A stretch of DNA of 64,000 bases from contig JAKCPB010001419.1 in assembly GCA_021442155.1 (NCBI GenBank), forward strand, positions 1-64,000, read 5' to 3'. Of the stretch, positions 21,991-33,830 are shown piece after piece; positions within the stretch are counted from its first letter, which is position 1, and each line of letters begins with the position of its first letter. The position numbers and the translations under genes are program-made. The notes under the pieces were generated by a model, which was given only the letters and a program-made list of their open reading frames with translations, ran no database searches and had not been told where the DNA came from. This DNA is from Cymbidium sinense (taxonomy: Eukaryota > Streptophyta > Magnoliopsida > Asparagales > Orchidaceae).

Positions 21991-23566
21991 GGGTTTAGGT
22001 ATTTTATTTACGTTTAGGTTGATTTTTTAATTTATTTAGTTACTTTTAAGTTTAGGCTTAAGGTTTCGCTTAGGTTTAGGTTTAGATTGGTTTTTTAGGT
22101 TTAGTATTTAGAGTTAGGGTTTATAGTTTGTTTTTTGGGTTTTAGGGTCTATGCTTTTAAAGTCTAGGGTTTAGGGTTAGGTTTAGGTTTAGGGTAGTTT
22201 AGGGTTTTATGGTTTAGGTTCTTTTGTGGTTTAGGGTTTAGTTTTAGGGCTAGTTTAGGTTTAGGTTTGTGGGTTAGTTTAGTTTGTGGATTTAGGGTTT
22301 AAGGATTTTTTAGGGTTTAGGGTTTAGGGTTTTAAGTGGGGTTGTAGGTTTAGGGTTTAGGGTTTGTTAGTTTTGTGAGTTTAGGGTTTAGAGTTTTTTT
22401 TTTAAATTCAAACCGATAGGTTTAATTATTTAGTTTATATTTTATTTATTTTAGTTAATTTTGTAATTTATTTCTTTTTAGGTTTATTTTTTATTTTTAT
22501 TTAGTTTAGTTTATTTATTTTAGTTTATTTTTTAGGTTTAGGTTTAAGTTTATGTTTATTTTTTTATTTAGTTTTATTTTTATTTTATTTTTTAGGTTTA
22601 TGTTTGATTTTTTATTTTTAATTTTAAGTTTAGGTTGAGGTTTTATTTTTTATTTTAGGTTTTATTTTAGGTTTATTTTTTAGGTTTATTTTATTTTGGA
22701 GGTTTAGCTAGGTTTATTTTAGATTATTTTATTTTATTTACTTAGAGTTTAAGTTTAGGTTTAGTTTTATTTATTGTAATTTAGTTTATTTTAATTATGG
22801 TTTAAGTTTATTTTATTTTGTTTATTTTAGGTTTATTTTTTTAGTTCTTAGGTTTTTTTTAAAGTTTTTTTTTTTATATTTATGTTTTATTTTATTTTAT
22901 TTTAGGCTTATTTTATTTTTATTTTACATTTGGGTTTTATTTTATTTAGATTTTGTAATTTTAGGTTTATTTAATTTTGTAGTTTAGTTTTGGTTTCATT
23001 TAGTTTAATTTAGTTTTGTTTTTATTTTTATTTTATTTTATTTTTTTGGTTTTGTTTAGGTTTTGTTTTAGTTTGGGATTTTATTTTATTTTATTTAGGA
23101 TTAGGTTTATTTATTTATTTTATTTTTATGTTTTATTTAGTTTACATTTAGATTTTTATGTTTTTAGTATTTGTTTTAGGGTATGTGGTTTGGGTTTAGG
23201 GTTTAGGTTTAAGGTGGGGTTTAGGGTTTGGGGTTTAGGATTTAAGATTTGGGTGTAGGGTTATATGTTTTTTAGGTTTAGGGTTTAGGGTTTTGTTGGG
23301 CTTTAGTTTGTGGGTTTAGGTTAGGGTTTTTTAAAAAAATTAAGTAAACTAATAGGTTTAGGTTTATTTAGTTTATTTAGCCATTTATTTTATTTTATAT
23401 TTTTATATTTTATTATCTTTATTTTAATTTAAATTTATTTTATATTTTTAGTTTAATTTATTTATTTTATGTTTATTTATTTTAGTTTAGGTTTTTATTT
23501 TAATTTATTTTAGGTTTAGGCTTCGATTTAGGTTTATTTTTAGTTTAGTTTTATTTTTATTTTATC

Positions 23567-23619
23567 CACTAGATCTAGACTTTGGCCGATGATGTTCCGC
23601 CATCATCCATTCTTAGGGT
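23567..23619 (-). pseudogene. GRP retrocopy 2: 53-bp remnant
   Basis: Only the 5' side of the retrocopy remains: + strand CCACTAGATCTAGACT.. through GATGTTCC to CCATTCTTA, then the usual array. The rest, including UTR and poly(A), is missing and is replaced by TTTTATTTTA array. It preserves the common 5' breakpoint. Confidence 0.75.
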
Positions 23620-25492
23620 TTATGTTTAGGTTTAGGTTTATTAGGTTTAGGGTTTAGGTTTTTTTTTAATTGATTTAGGTACTTAGATTTAGGTTTAGGA
23701 TTTGTGGTTTAAGGTTTAGGGTTTAGGGTTGGGTCAGTTTAGGATTTAGAGTTTGGTTTTGGGATTAAGCTTTATGTTTTAGGTTTAGGTTAGGGTTGTT
23801 TGAATTAGGGTTTTGGGCCAGGTTGTTGGTTTAGGGTTTAGATTTAGGGTTGCTTTATTTTTTCAAAATAAGTAAACCCAGTAGGTTTAGTTTATTTAGT
23901 AAATCTAGTTTATTTTTTATTTTTTATTTAGGTTTATTTTTTTATATTTATTTAGTTTCATTTATTTATAGGTTTATTTATTTTAGTTTAGGTTTTTTTA
24001 TTTTAGTTTATTTTATAGATTTAGTTTAGGTTTAGTTTATTTTAGTTTTTATTTTATTTTATTTTAGGTTTAAGTTTTATATTCTAATTTTAGGATTAGT
24101 TTAGGTTTTGATTTTATTTTTTTAGGTTTATGTTTCAGGTTTTTATTTTAGGTTTATGTTTAGGTTTTATTTTTTAGTTTAGTTTTAGGTTTATTTTTAG
24201 TTATTTTATTTTATTTAGTTTAGGTTTTAGGTTTAGGTTTATTTTATTTTTTGGTTTAGGTTTTATGATTTTAGTTTAGTTTATTTTAATTTAGTTTTAG
24301 GTTTATTTTATTTTATTTTTGATTTAGGTTTTTTTTAGTTTAGTTTAGGTTTTTTATTTTTTAATTATTTTAGGTTTATTTTAGGTTTATTTTATTTAGT
24401 TTTATTTTATTTTATTTTATTTTAGGTTTATTTTATTTTTCTTTTATGTTTAGTTTTTATTTTATTTAGGTTTTTATTCTTAGGTTTATTTTATTTTTAG
24501 TCCAATTTAGGTTTTGTCTATTATTTTATTTTTTTTTTATTTTATTTTAGGTTGGGTTTAGTTTAGTTTTATTTTATTATTTTATTTTATATTTTATTTA
24601 GGTTTATGTTTTTTTTATTATATTTTTATGTTTTATTTAATTTAGGTTAAGTTTTAGGTTTTATGTTTTAGGTTTTATGGTTTAAGGTTTATGGTTTAGG
24701 CTGATTTAGGGTTTTAGGGTTTTGGGGTTTAGGGTTTAGGGCTTAGGGCTCAAGATTTAGGGTTAGTTTTAGGGTTTTAGGGTAGGTGTTTAATTTATTT
24801 TATTTTGATTTATGTTTATTTTATTTTTTTAGGTATTATTTTTTTATTTTTTATTTTAGGCTTAGGTTTTATTTTTATTTTATTTTGTTTGGGTCTGGTT
24901 TTATTTTTTATTTTATTTTAGGTTTTAATTTTAGTTTAGGTTTAGGTTAATTTTAGTTTATTTTCTTTTATTTAGTTTAGGTTTAGGTTTAGGTATAGGT
25001 TTTATTTATGTTATTTTAGTTTATTTTGTTTAGGTTAGGTTTATTTAATTTTCAATCTAGTGTTCAGGTTTTTTTATTTTAGCATTTAAGTTTTTATTTT
25101 TTTTTATTTTAAGTTTAGTTTCTATTTATTTAGTTTTTTTTTAGTTTAGTTTAGTTTTCTTATTTATTTTATTTAGTTTAGTTTTATTTATTTATTTTAT
25201 TTATTTAGTTTTATTTTTATTTTATTTTATTTTGGTTTAGTTTGTTTATTTTATTTTATTTTAGGTTTTATTTAGTTTAGGTTTAGGTTTTTATCTTTTA
25301 GGGTTTATGTTTATGGTTTAGTTTAGGGTTTAGGGTTTAGGTTTAGGATTTGAGGTTAAGTGTTTAGGGTATAGGGTTTTAGGTTTAGGGTTTAAGGTTT
25401 AGGGTTTAGGGTTTTTAGGGTTTAGTGTTTAGGTTTAGGTTTTAGGTTTAGGGTTCAGGCTTTAGTTTAGGGTTTAGGGTTTTGAGTTTTGG

Positions 25493-25883
25493 TTTTTTTT
25501 AATAAAGAACAAATTCAGCATTTCTTCTTTTGATTTAAACAACCAAGTAACACATCAAGTTTTAAGACAGTGTGGTGACATAGATAAAAATGAGCACGAT
25601 AGAACAAATCAAAACCCTAGATAACTAGAACCGTCTCAGAAGACACAGTTCCATAAGCACCAAATCGGATAGACCATTCTTTGGTTTCTTCTCATCGTAA
25701 CCACCCCAACCTCTCAATACCGGAATCCACCATCATATCTGATCTCTCCTCACCACCACCACTTCAGAACCTCCGTGGCTCCTCCCCCGATAATCCACTG
25801 CTCACCACCACCTCCATATCCACCATGATCTAGACTTAGCTGTTGATGACGATGTTCCTGCCATCAAGGTTTTGTCCATTCTT
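25493..25883 (-). pseudogene. GRP retrocopy 3 (5' breakpoint frame intact)
   Basis: The minus-strand reading from 25883 gives KNGQNLDGRNIVIN before it breaks. This is the end of the RRM domain of plant glycine-rich RNA-binding proteins (family sequence close to MNGQxLDGRxITVNEAQSR). A Gly-codon-rich stretch follows (CCACCACC runs on +), then the 3'UTR and an A run at 25493-25500. The segment is shortened relative to copies 1, 4 and 6. It is a 5'-truncated processed copy: it has no sequence upstream of the NGQ block and it ends in poly(A). Confidence 0.85.
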
Positions 25884-28009
25884 AGGGTTTATGTTTAGGT
25901 TTAGGTTTATTAGGTTTTAGGTTTAGGTTTATTTTTTTAATTGATTTAGGTACTTTAGATTTAGGGGTTTGTGGTTTGGTAGGGTTTAGGGTTTAGGGTT
26001 AGGGTTTAAGGTTTAGGTTTAGAGTTTTTTGTGGGATTAAGCTTTTATGGTTGGTTTTTTAGGGTTAGGGTTTAGGGTTTAGGAATTTTTGGGTTTAGGG
26101 TTTAGATTGGGTTTGCTTTAATTTTCAAATTAAGTAAACCCCAGAGTTTAAGTTTTATTTAGTAAATCTAGTTTATTTTTATTTATTTTTTATTTTATAT
26201 AGGTTTATTTTTTTTTATATTTATTTAGTTTCATTTATTTATTTTAGTTTATTTATTTTAGTTTAGGTTTTTATTTTAGTTTATTTTATAGATTTAGGTT
26301 TAGGTTTAGGTTTATTTTTATTTGAGTTTATTTTATTTTATTTTTTAGGTTTAGTTTTATATTCTAATTTTAGGATTAGGTTTAGGTTTTGATTTTATTT
26401 TTTAGGTTTACGTTTTAGTTTTATTTTAGGTTTATGTTTAGGTTTTATTTTTTAGTTTAGGTTTAGGTTTATTTTTAGTTATTTTATTTTATTTAGTTTA
26501 GGTTTAGGTTTAGGTTTAGGTTTAGTTTATTTTTGGTTTATGTTTAGGTTTTATTATTTTAGTTTAGTTTATTTTAATTTAGGTTTAGGTTTATTTTATT
26601 TTATTTTTTGTTTTTGGTTTTTTTTAGTTTAGGGTTTAAGTTTTATTTTTAATTATTTTAGGTTTATTTAGGTTTGTTTTATTTAGTTTTATTTATTTTA
26701 TTTTAGGTTTATTTTATTTTTATTTTATGTTTGTTTTATTTTATTTAGGTTTTCTTCTTAGGTTTATTTTATTTTATTAGTTTAGGTTTTATCTATTTTA
26801 TTTTACTTTTTTTTATTTTTAGGTTTAGGGTTAATTTTAGTTTAGGGTTTTATTTTATTTTTTTTTATATTTTATTTAGGTTTATATTTTTTTATTTATT
26901 ATATTTTTATGTTTTATTTAATTTAGGTTAAGGTTTTTAGGTTTTTATGTTTTTAGGTTTTCATGGTTTAGGGTTTACGGTTTATGGTTTAGGGTTTACG
27001 ATTTAGGGTTTTAGGGTTTAGGGTTTAGGGTTTGTGGGTTTAGGGTTTCAGTTTGGTTTAGGTTAGTTTTAGGGTTTAGGGTTAGGGTGTTTAATTTATT
27101 TTATCTGATTTACTTATTTTTATTTTTAAAATTTAGTAAATTGGTAAGTTTAGTTTATTTACTTATTTATTTTATTTTTTTTTATTTTTATTTATTTTAT
27201 TATTTATTTATTTAGTTTTAGTTTATTTATTTATACTTATTTTGTAAATTTAGGTTTTTTTATTTTAGTTTATTTTTTAGGTTTAGGTTTATGTTTAGGT
27301 TTATTTTGTATTCATTTTTATTTTATTTTTTTTTAGGTTTTATTTTTTTTTTTTAATTTTTATTTTTTAGTTTTATTTATTTTTTTTTTGGGTTTTATTT
27401 TTTATTTTTGCTAGGCTTAGGTTTATTTTAGTTTATTTTATTTATTTATTTTAGGTTTAATTTATTTTTTAGGTTTAGGTTTATTTTATTTTAGTTTAGT
27501 TTAGGTTTATTTTATTATTAGTTTAGAGTTTTGGTTCTTTTTTAGTTCAAGTTTAGGTTTTTATTTAGTTATTATTTTATTTTATTTTATGTTTATTTTA
27601 TTTTTAATTTAGGTTTAGTTTTTATTTTGTTTTAGTTTTTTATTTTTTAGTTTAGTTTAGGTTTTTATTTATTTTATCTTAGTTTAATTTTTATTTTAGT
27701 TTTATTTTCTTTTTAGGTTTAGGTTTATTTTTTAGTTAATGTTTTTATTTGATTTTGGTTTATGTTTTTTTATTTATTTTCTTTTTAGGTTTTATTTAGT
27801 TTAGGTTTTGGTATTTAGCATTTTAGGGTTTAGGGTTTAGAGTTTAGGGTTTAGGGTTTAGTTTTAGGGTTTGGGGTTTAGGGTTTATGGTTATAGGGTT
27901 TAGGGTTTAGGCTTTAGGTTTAGGGTTTAGGGTTTTGAGGGTGGGGGTTTTGGGTTTAGGGTTTCGGGTTTACGGTTCAGGTTTTAATTTACAGTTTAGG
28001 GTTTTTGGT

Positions 28010-28464
28010 TTTTTTTAACAGAGAACAAATTTAGATTCAACATTTCTTCTTTTTGATTTCATCGACCAAGTAATAGACCAAGTTTTCTAAAACCAATCGA
28101 TGACATAGATAAAAATGAGCATGGATTGGGCAAATCAAAAATAATAGATAATTAGAACCGTCTCTACTATTAAGACACAGTTCCATAAGTGGTAGATAGG
28201 ATCGGGCATGTTCCAGTTTTTCCAGCTCTCATCAGAACCACCTCGGGCTCTCGAGTTGCAGGATCCACCTTCATATCCCCGATCTCTCCCTCTGCCACCA
28301 CGCTTGTAACCTCTCTCTTCCCCGCTCCATAACAACCACTATTTTGACCACCACCTCCATATCCACACACTCCATCCCCACCACCACGAATAACCTTCAC
28401 CTCCCTTGCCTCATTATAGAATCTAGAGAGCCTAGTTGATGTGATGTTCCCTCTGTTCCATTCT
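28010..28464 (-). pseudogene. GRP retrocopy 4 (C-terminus of the protein preserved)
   Basis: The minus-strand open frame 28335-28135 reads ERGYKRGGRGRDRGYEGGSC, then RARGGSDESWKN. This closely matches the C-terminus of plant glycine-rich RNA-binding proteins (RDRGYGGG..SRGGG.SDGxWRN-stop), but the normal stop has become Trp and the frame reads on into the UTR. A second frame upstream (28400-28170) carries RGGGDGVCGYGGGGQNSG. The two Gly-rich frames are out of register. A run at 28009-28016 on the complementary strand is the poly(A). Confidence 0.83.
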
Positions 28465-28680
28465 GTTTAGGTTTAGGTTTACGTTTATTAGGTTTTAGAA
28501 TTTAGGTTTATTTTTAAAATTTATTTAGTTACTTTAGGTTTAAGTTTAGGGTTTGGGGTTTAGGGTTTAGGGTTTAGGGTTAGGATTTAGGGTTTAGGTT
28601 TAGGTTTAGGGTTTAGAGTTTAGGGTTTAAGGTTTTCTGGTGCTTTTATGTTTAGGTTATGGTTTAGTTGGTTTTTGGGT

Positions 28681-28726
28681 TTAGGGTTTAGGGTTTAGGG
28701 TTTAGGGTTTAGGGTTTAGGGTTTAG
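28681..28726 (+). repeat. Uninterrupted TTTAGGG run
   Basis: Six to seven consecutive perfect TTTAGGG heptamers, one of the longest perfect tracts in the window, within otherwise degenerate array. Confidence 0.92.
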
Positions 28727-29633
28727 GATTTAGGGTTTATGGTTTTTAAATTAAGTTAACCGATAAGTTTAGGTTTATTTAATTTATTTTTTAGTTCCTT
28801 TAGTTTATTTTATTTTTTATTTTTATTTAGTTTAGTTTATTTATTTTAGTTTAGGTTTCTTACTTTAGTTTATTTTTTTAGGTTTAGGTTTATTTTATAG
28901 TTGAGCTTTATTTTATTTTAGGTTTAGGTTTTATTTTATTTTAGGTTTACTTTTTAGGTTTTATTTTATTTTAGGTTTAAATTTTAGATTTTTATTTTAG
29001 GTTTTTTTAGGGTTTTTTTTAGTTTAGGTTTAGGTTTATTTTTAGTTTATTTTATTTTATTTAGTTTGGGGTTTAGGTTTACTTTATTTTAGGTTTAGGT
29101 TTAGCTGTATTTTATTTTAGTTTAGGTTTATTTTTATTTTATTTTGTTTATTTTAGGTTTAGGTTTTATTTATTATTTATTTTATTTTAGTATTTTAGGT
29201 TTTTATTTAGTTTTGATTTTATTTTATTTTTATTTTATTTTATTTTACCTTTACTTTTATTTTTTATTTAGGTTTTATTTTTTAGGTTTATTTTATATTT
29301 TAGTTTATTTTAGGTTTTATTTATTTTATTTTAGTTTAATTTTTGATTTTTAAGTTATTTTATTTTTAGGTTTTGGTTTAGGTTTAGGTTTAGGTTTAAT
29401 TTTTTATTTTATTTTACTTATTTATTTTATTTAGGTTTAGGTTTTTCTATATATTTTATTTTCATGTTTTATTTAGTTTATGTTTAAGCTTTTAGGGTTT
29501 TATGGTTTAGGGTTTAGGGTTTAGCGTTTATGGTTTAGGGTTTAGGGTTTAGGGTTTAGGATTTAAGGTTTGGGGTTTAGGGTTTAGGGTTTAGGTTTAG
29601 GGTTCAGGTTTTAATTTAGGGTTTAGGATTTTT

Positions 29634-29709
29634 GGTTTTTTTTATAACAAAGAACAAATTCAGATTCAACATTTCATCTTTTCAATTTCATCAACCAAGT
29701 AACAAATCA
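29634..29709 (-). pseudogene. GRP retrocopy 5: UTR fragment at the edge of the satellite
   Basis: Only the last about 70 nt of the 3'UTR (+ strand: AACAAATTCAGATTCAACAT, then TCATCAACCAAGTAAC) and the poly(A) remain. The homology stops abruptly at about 29709, where non-satellite DNA begins. This is a clean junction between the array and the 12-kb block to its right. Confidence 0.8.
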
Positions 29710-32140
29710 GGGAAGTGAGGTAATCAAATGACCTCCTTGGGGCTAGCTAAAGACTTGAGTTCCCGGGATATCCAGGCTATATACCCATTACCATTCAATC
29801 TTATATAAATCAACACATGAATAGAGGAAAGAGAACTCAACATTCATACACTTAAGCTATAAGCACATGCATTTCTTATTTATTTATAACTAGCATCATA
29901 ACACATATTATTATTCATTTATAAGCTTTTGAAAAATACATTTGGATTTAATAGTGATAATAGCCACACATATATTGAATTAAATCAACACATGTAAGCT
30001 TTACTTGATTTTGAAAAGATGGATGCATGAATTCAAATGACATACCAAATTTAACATGATTGGAAAGAGGACAATCAAATATAAGCATGTGATTCTTTCA
30101 ACCAAACTAGTTCTTAAGGATAATCAAATCAAATAAGATTATTTAAAGTAAACCAAAGCTTCTTTTTTAATTAAGTTTTGGATTTGATTTGATTAAAGAG
30201 GAGAAGAAAAATCATCACTTGCTGTTTTAAACCCATTCCCACATTAGTGATTTGATTTAATTTAAGGAAATATAATTAAGTTGATTTTATGGGTTAATTA
30301 AGTTGAACCCTTAATTAGATGAATTAATTATTCTTATCTATGTCACCTTAAAGTAATTAACAAAATAATTATGAGCCAACATTATATGCATGGAAAATAA
30401 ACTTACAATGATCTTAGGAAATAAAAGGGGCCTAATGCAATTGGCTCATGATTAATTAATTAGATTAATCGACTAATTAATTACTCTTATGGTTTTCAAC
30501 CATAATTTCATTAAACTCCTTTAGGTTATTAAACACCTAAAGATCTACCCCATGATTTAGTTAATTAAGGTCGATGTGATTATGATTTCAATTTGATTAA
30601 GTGATTTAATTAATTAGTTAAATTTTTAATTTCATTTTAAAATAAGTGAAATGAACTTGGGAAAGTGGTCCCAACCCTATTCCTTAGTTCACTTAGTGTT
30701 GAACAATGATTAATAAACTTAATTAACCAATTTGTTATTGTTCATGGGTTTATTATTCATTAATTAACTTAAAAGAGTAGTTAAGGTATAATTAGTCAAT
30801 TTTCTTATTTAAGTGAGCAATAAATCCCAAGAAAATCATGGGAGGACGCCATCCCAAATTAACCCATAAAATTTGGGATTAATTGCTCAAGTAATTAAAA
30901 GTAATTAATTAATTTTTTAATTAAACCTTAATTAAACCTTAATTACTATTTAAAATTAGTTAAGATCATTTTAATTAATTCTCCTATAGAATACCTTTAA
31001 AATGAGTATTTATTTGCATTTTTATTTACATTTGATGTTTTATTATTTTAGAACTTTCACCATTAAAATGATTAATTAAGCCTAATTAAAGCCTAATCCT
31101 TTTGGTGCCATGTGGCGATGCTGCATGCTTTCCATACGGTCGGCGCTACTAAAACTTATCGATTCAATGCCTATGTGGCGGGGCACGATTCTTTTCTGCC
31201 ATTCGATCCAAGATCGGATGGCTATGATTAATCCCACAGCTTAATAGGATTAAATCGATCAATCTAGCTAATCTTGACCCGCTATCATGCTAAAATGATT
31301 ATGTCTGATCTAACTTCAAGCGAGTGAGGGAGAATGGAGTCTATCCACCACTGCTCACTTAATCCAAGCTTACCGGAGCTTAGATCAACTCTAAAAGGAT
31401 CCAACACCTTTACGACATCGATCGGAAGGGATCCAACGATCAAGATCACACGAGATGCAAGTTTTCTTCAAAAATCTCCAACCCATTTTGGCTAAGGATT
31501 AGTTTTGGAAGCATACCTCACTGGAGCTAAAGACCAATTGCTCAAACAATTGAGAAAGCTTCATCTAGTGGAAATGAATTCCTGTTGAGCAGCAATTGGA
31601 TCAATTCCTCGACATTCTCTTGGAAGGCAAAGAACCAATAATTTGGAGCTCAATTTTGGATGAAGTCCCACCTCCGATGATCGAAAAGCTTGGGAGATGA
31701 TTTATTCTTGCTCAATGAGGCCTAAGGAAGGTGCGTGCAAAGTTAATTTGAGTTTGATGGAGACATGAAGAAGTTAGGCCAAAAATGGGAGTGTCTTATT
31801 TCAGGATAGACGGGAATGGCATTTTTTTATCGAGGAACAAGCTTGGGAGCTTAAGGATTGGCTATAGCATCTCATCTTGGGTAGCTAGGGCTTTAAAGAA
31901 TGATTTTTGTGTGTGTTTGAGTGGAAACGAGGGGGTGTATTCCCCCTTCAACTTGATCGGGTGGTGGGATTGGCTTCTAGTTGCCATCCGACCATCTCAA
32001 GGAGTTATGGGTGGAAGGGAGGAGGTGAGTTGGCTCAGCTTGGTTGATTGAAGGTGTGGAGGTGGCTGCCAAGGAGAAATCATGGGTGTCCTAAGTGTTT
32101 CAAATGCTCTAATGGGGAGGGTGAGGTGATTTCACCTCTT
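29710..32140. other. Non-satellite AT-rich DNA, no recognised gene
   Basis: No telomere repeats. 29710-31080 is AT-rich with many AATTAATTA steps; 31080-31780 has a more balanced composition (GATCGG, GGATCC, GTGGCGGGGC words). The longest open piece, 31785-32051 on + (88 codons), has no recognisable motif. By position, upstream of Ty3/gypsy pol, and by texture the region could include an old LTR or leader. No matching copy is visible to the right of pol, so that remains a guess. Confidence 0.5.
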
Positions 32141-33216
32141 ATGGGTCATGGCGACCTAACCATCCCATCATGTTGGGTACCATCATGATGCCTAGTAGAC
32201 CATTGGGAGATTACTAAGTTGCCAAGGAATGGAAATGTCCCCTTACATGGGTGATTTATCTCATGTGATACCCTTGACCCAAGGGTAGAATGATTATTAG
32301 CATTGGATTTGATTTTGGCAGATTTGAAATGAGCCAAAAGTGGATTAGCTCAAATTTCAAGTCAATTGGAGTTGATTTGGTTAGGTTTGGCTCAATTTGA
32401 CTCATTTAGGTCAAATTGTTAAGTCAAGTTGACCAATTGGTCATATTGGGTCAAACCAAGGGTTGGGTTAAGTCCATATGATCAATTGGGATGTTTTGGT
32501 TTAATTGGTTTGGTTTAGTTGGTCTTAGATTTGATTTTGGCTCATTTGAACTCATTTGGGTCAAATGGTTTAAGTTGACCAATTTGACCAAATTGGCCAA
32601 ATTGACTTGGGTTGAGTGTTGGTATGTGTTTTGTTGACCAATCAAAGATGATTGTAGGCTTTTGTTGAAATTAATTTGGATTTAGTTTTCAATTAGGCCA
32701 ACTTTAACCTTTAGGTCGTTGGGTCCAATCATGGCTTTGGTCAAGTTCAACAATCAATTTGGAATGAACTTGAGCCATTGGTTGCAATCAATTTGGTTTA
32801 TATTTTGATTTGACCCAATTTAGTCTTTTAGGTCAATTTGGGTCAACTTGGCTCAGGAGTGCCAATTGGGTTTAGTTTGACTCAATTGAAGGTCAAGTCA
32901 TATTCAAATATAGATTTTAATTTCTTATGAATCATTGGTTTAAAGGGATTTGTCTTAGTTGCAATTTGGCTAGTTTGGGTTCATATGGGTTAAGGGTTGA
33001 CTTGGTCAAATGATCAAGTTGACTTGGTTTGATAATTTGTGATAATTGATCAACCTTTGATCAATAATCACGATAGAATTTTGATGGGCTTGGTTCAATC
33101 TAATTTTGGTTGGATTAGAACTTGCTCAAATAGGTCAAATTGGCCACTTTGGGTCAAGTGGAGCAATTTGGTTGGCTTGATTTTGGGTTGAGTTTGATTT
33201 AGTTGAGTTTATATAT
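32140..33216. repeat. Low-complexity TTGGTCAA/GTTGACC-rich stretch
   Basis: The sequence is saturated with short words such as GGTCAAATTG, TTGACCAA, AATTTGACC and TTTGGTT on +. Their repetition leaves no protein-like frame. It leads directly into the ~163-bp tandem repeats at 33217. Confidence 0.6.
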
Positions 33217-33830
33217 AGATTTGGGATTGACATATAAATTCTGTACATTTGGGTTCAAATGAGTTTTGATCATTTGAACATTTCAAGTCAAAAGGGTTAA
33301 GTTGGATTTGACTTGGGTTGATTTGGGTTTGGCTTGATGATTGTAGATTTCATTTATATTTGTCAATACGATTGAAGGTGTGATTGATTCATGAGAAAAT
33401 CAATTGAATTTGGGTTTTTGAATGAAGGAATTTGGCTAAGTCCATCGAATTGGATCATGGCTTATGTTTGGATTTTGATTTGGTTTAATTGAGTTTTGAT
33501 GGTTTAAATGTATATTTCATTTAAATTTGTCAAGATGATTGAAAATATGATTGATTTGTGAGAAAATTAGTTGAGTTTGACTTGATTTGGATTAAGATTT
33601 GGCTAAGATGGGGTCATATGACTTAGGAAGGGATTTGATTTAATTTGTTTGATTTAGTTTTGATCATTTAAATGTAGATTTGATTTATATTTAGAAGATG
33701 ACTAAAGATATAAATTGTTTATGAGAAAATCATTTTTGGATTGATTTGGATTAAGATTTGTCTAAGTCCATGGGATAGGTCATATGACTTATGAAGGGTT
33801 TCAGGTTTGGATTTGATCATGGGCTTCAAT
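33217..33830 (+). repeat. Tandem repeat, ~163-bp unit, three clear copies
   Basis: Units begin near 33345, 33509 and 33671 (spacing 164 and 162 bp). The shared pattern is ATGTA.ATTT.ATTTA.ATTT, then GATGA.T.AA.ATAT, TTTATGAGAAAAT, GATTTGGATTAAGATTTG and CTAAG..C.ATGG..AGGTCATATGACTTA. A more diverged unit may precede at 33217. Divergence between copies is substantial. Confidence 0.75.

Larger units (their letters stand above)
23620..28464 (+). repeat. Two units of a 2.3-2.6-kb higher-order repeat containing the GRP retrocopy
   Basis: Unit 1 is 23620-25883 (2264 bp) and unit 2 is 25884-28464 (2581 bp). Each starts GGGTTTATGTTTAGGTTTAG right after the retrocopy breakpoint. Shared ordered landmarks: TTGATTTAGGTACTTTAG-like, then TTTAGTAAATCTAGTTTATT (23896 and 26160 areas), TCTAATTTTAGGATTAG (24080 and 26363 areas), GGTGTTTAATTTATTTTAT-like (24785 and 27088 areas), TTTGGTTTTTTTTAA and the next retrocopy. 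Diverged earlier and later units flank them (retrocopies 1 and 5). Confidence 0.78.
19701..29633 (+). repeat. Degenerate telomere-derived satellite array (block 2) carrying GRP retrocopies
   Basis: TTTAGGG-derived sequence with T/A-rich TTTTATTTTAGG segments, G-rich strand on +. The first about 230 bp complete the unit interrupted by LINE B, followed by another AAGTAAACCTATAGG marker at 19926. From about 21500 the array takes on a larger organisation in which a non-telomeric segment (GRP retrocopy) recurs. AAGTAAACC-type markers also appear near 23345, 23866, 26120 and 28750. No intact gene is present. Confidence 0.9.

Noticed and set aside
21768..21998. + strand Thr/Ser/Ala-rich frame, and the similar 42335-42577 frame
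   Set aside because: Antisense shadow of the Gly-rich GRP retrocopy on the minus strand.
23016..23258. 80-codon + strand frame in the satellite, and a similar one at 29144-29353
   Set aside because: Phe/Leu/Tyr-rich translation of TTTATTTTA/TTTAGG steps; composition effect of the repeat.
31785..32051. 88-codon + strand frame as a possible host gene
   Set aside because: No recognised motif, no neighbouring exons, and no homology to anything else here. Frames of this length are expected by chance over this distance.
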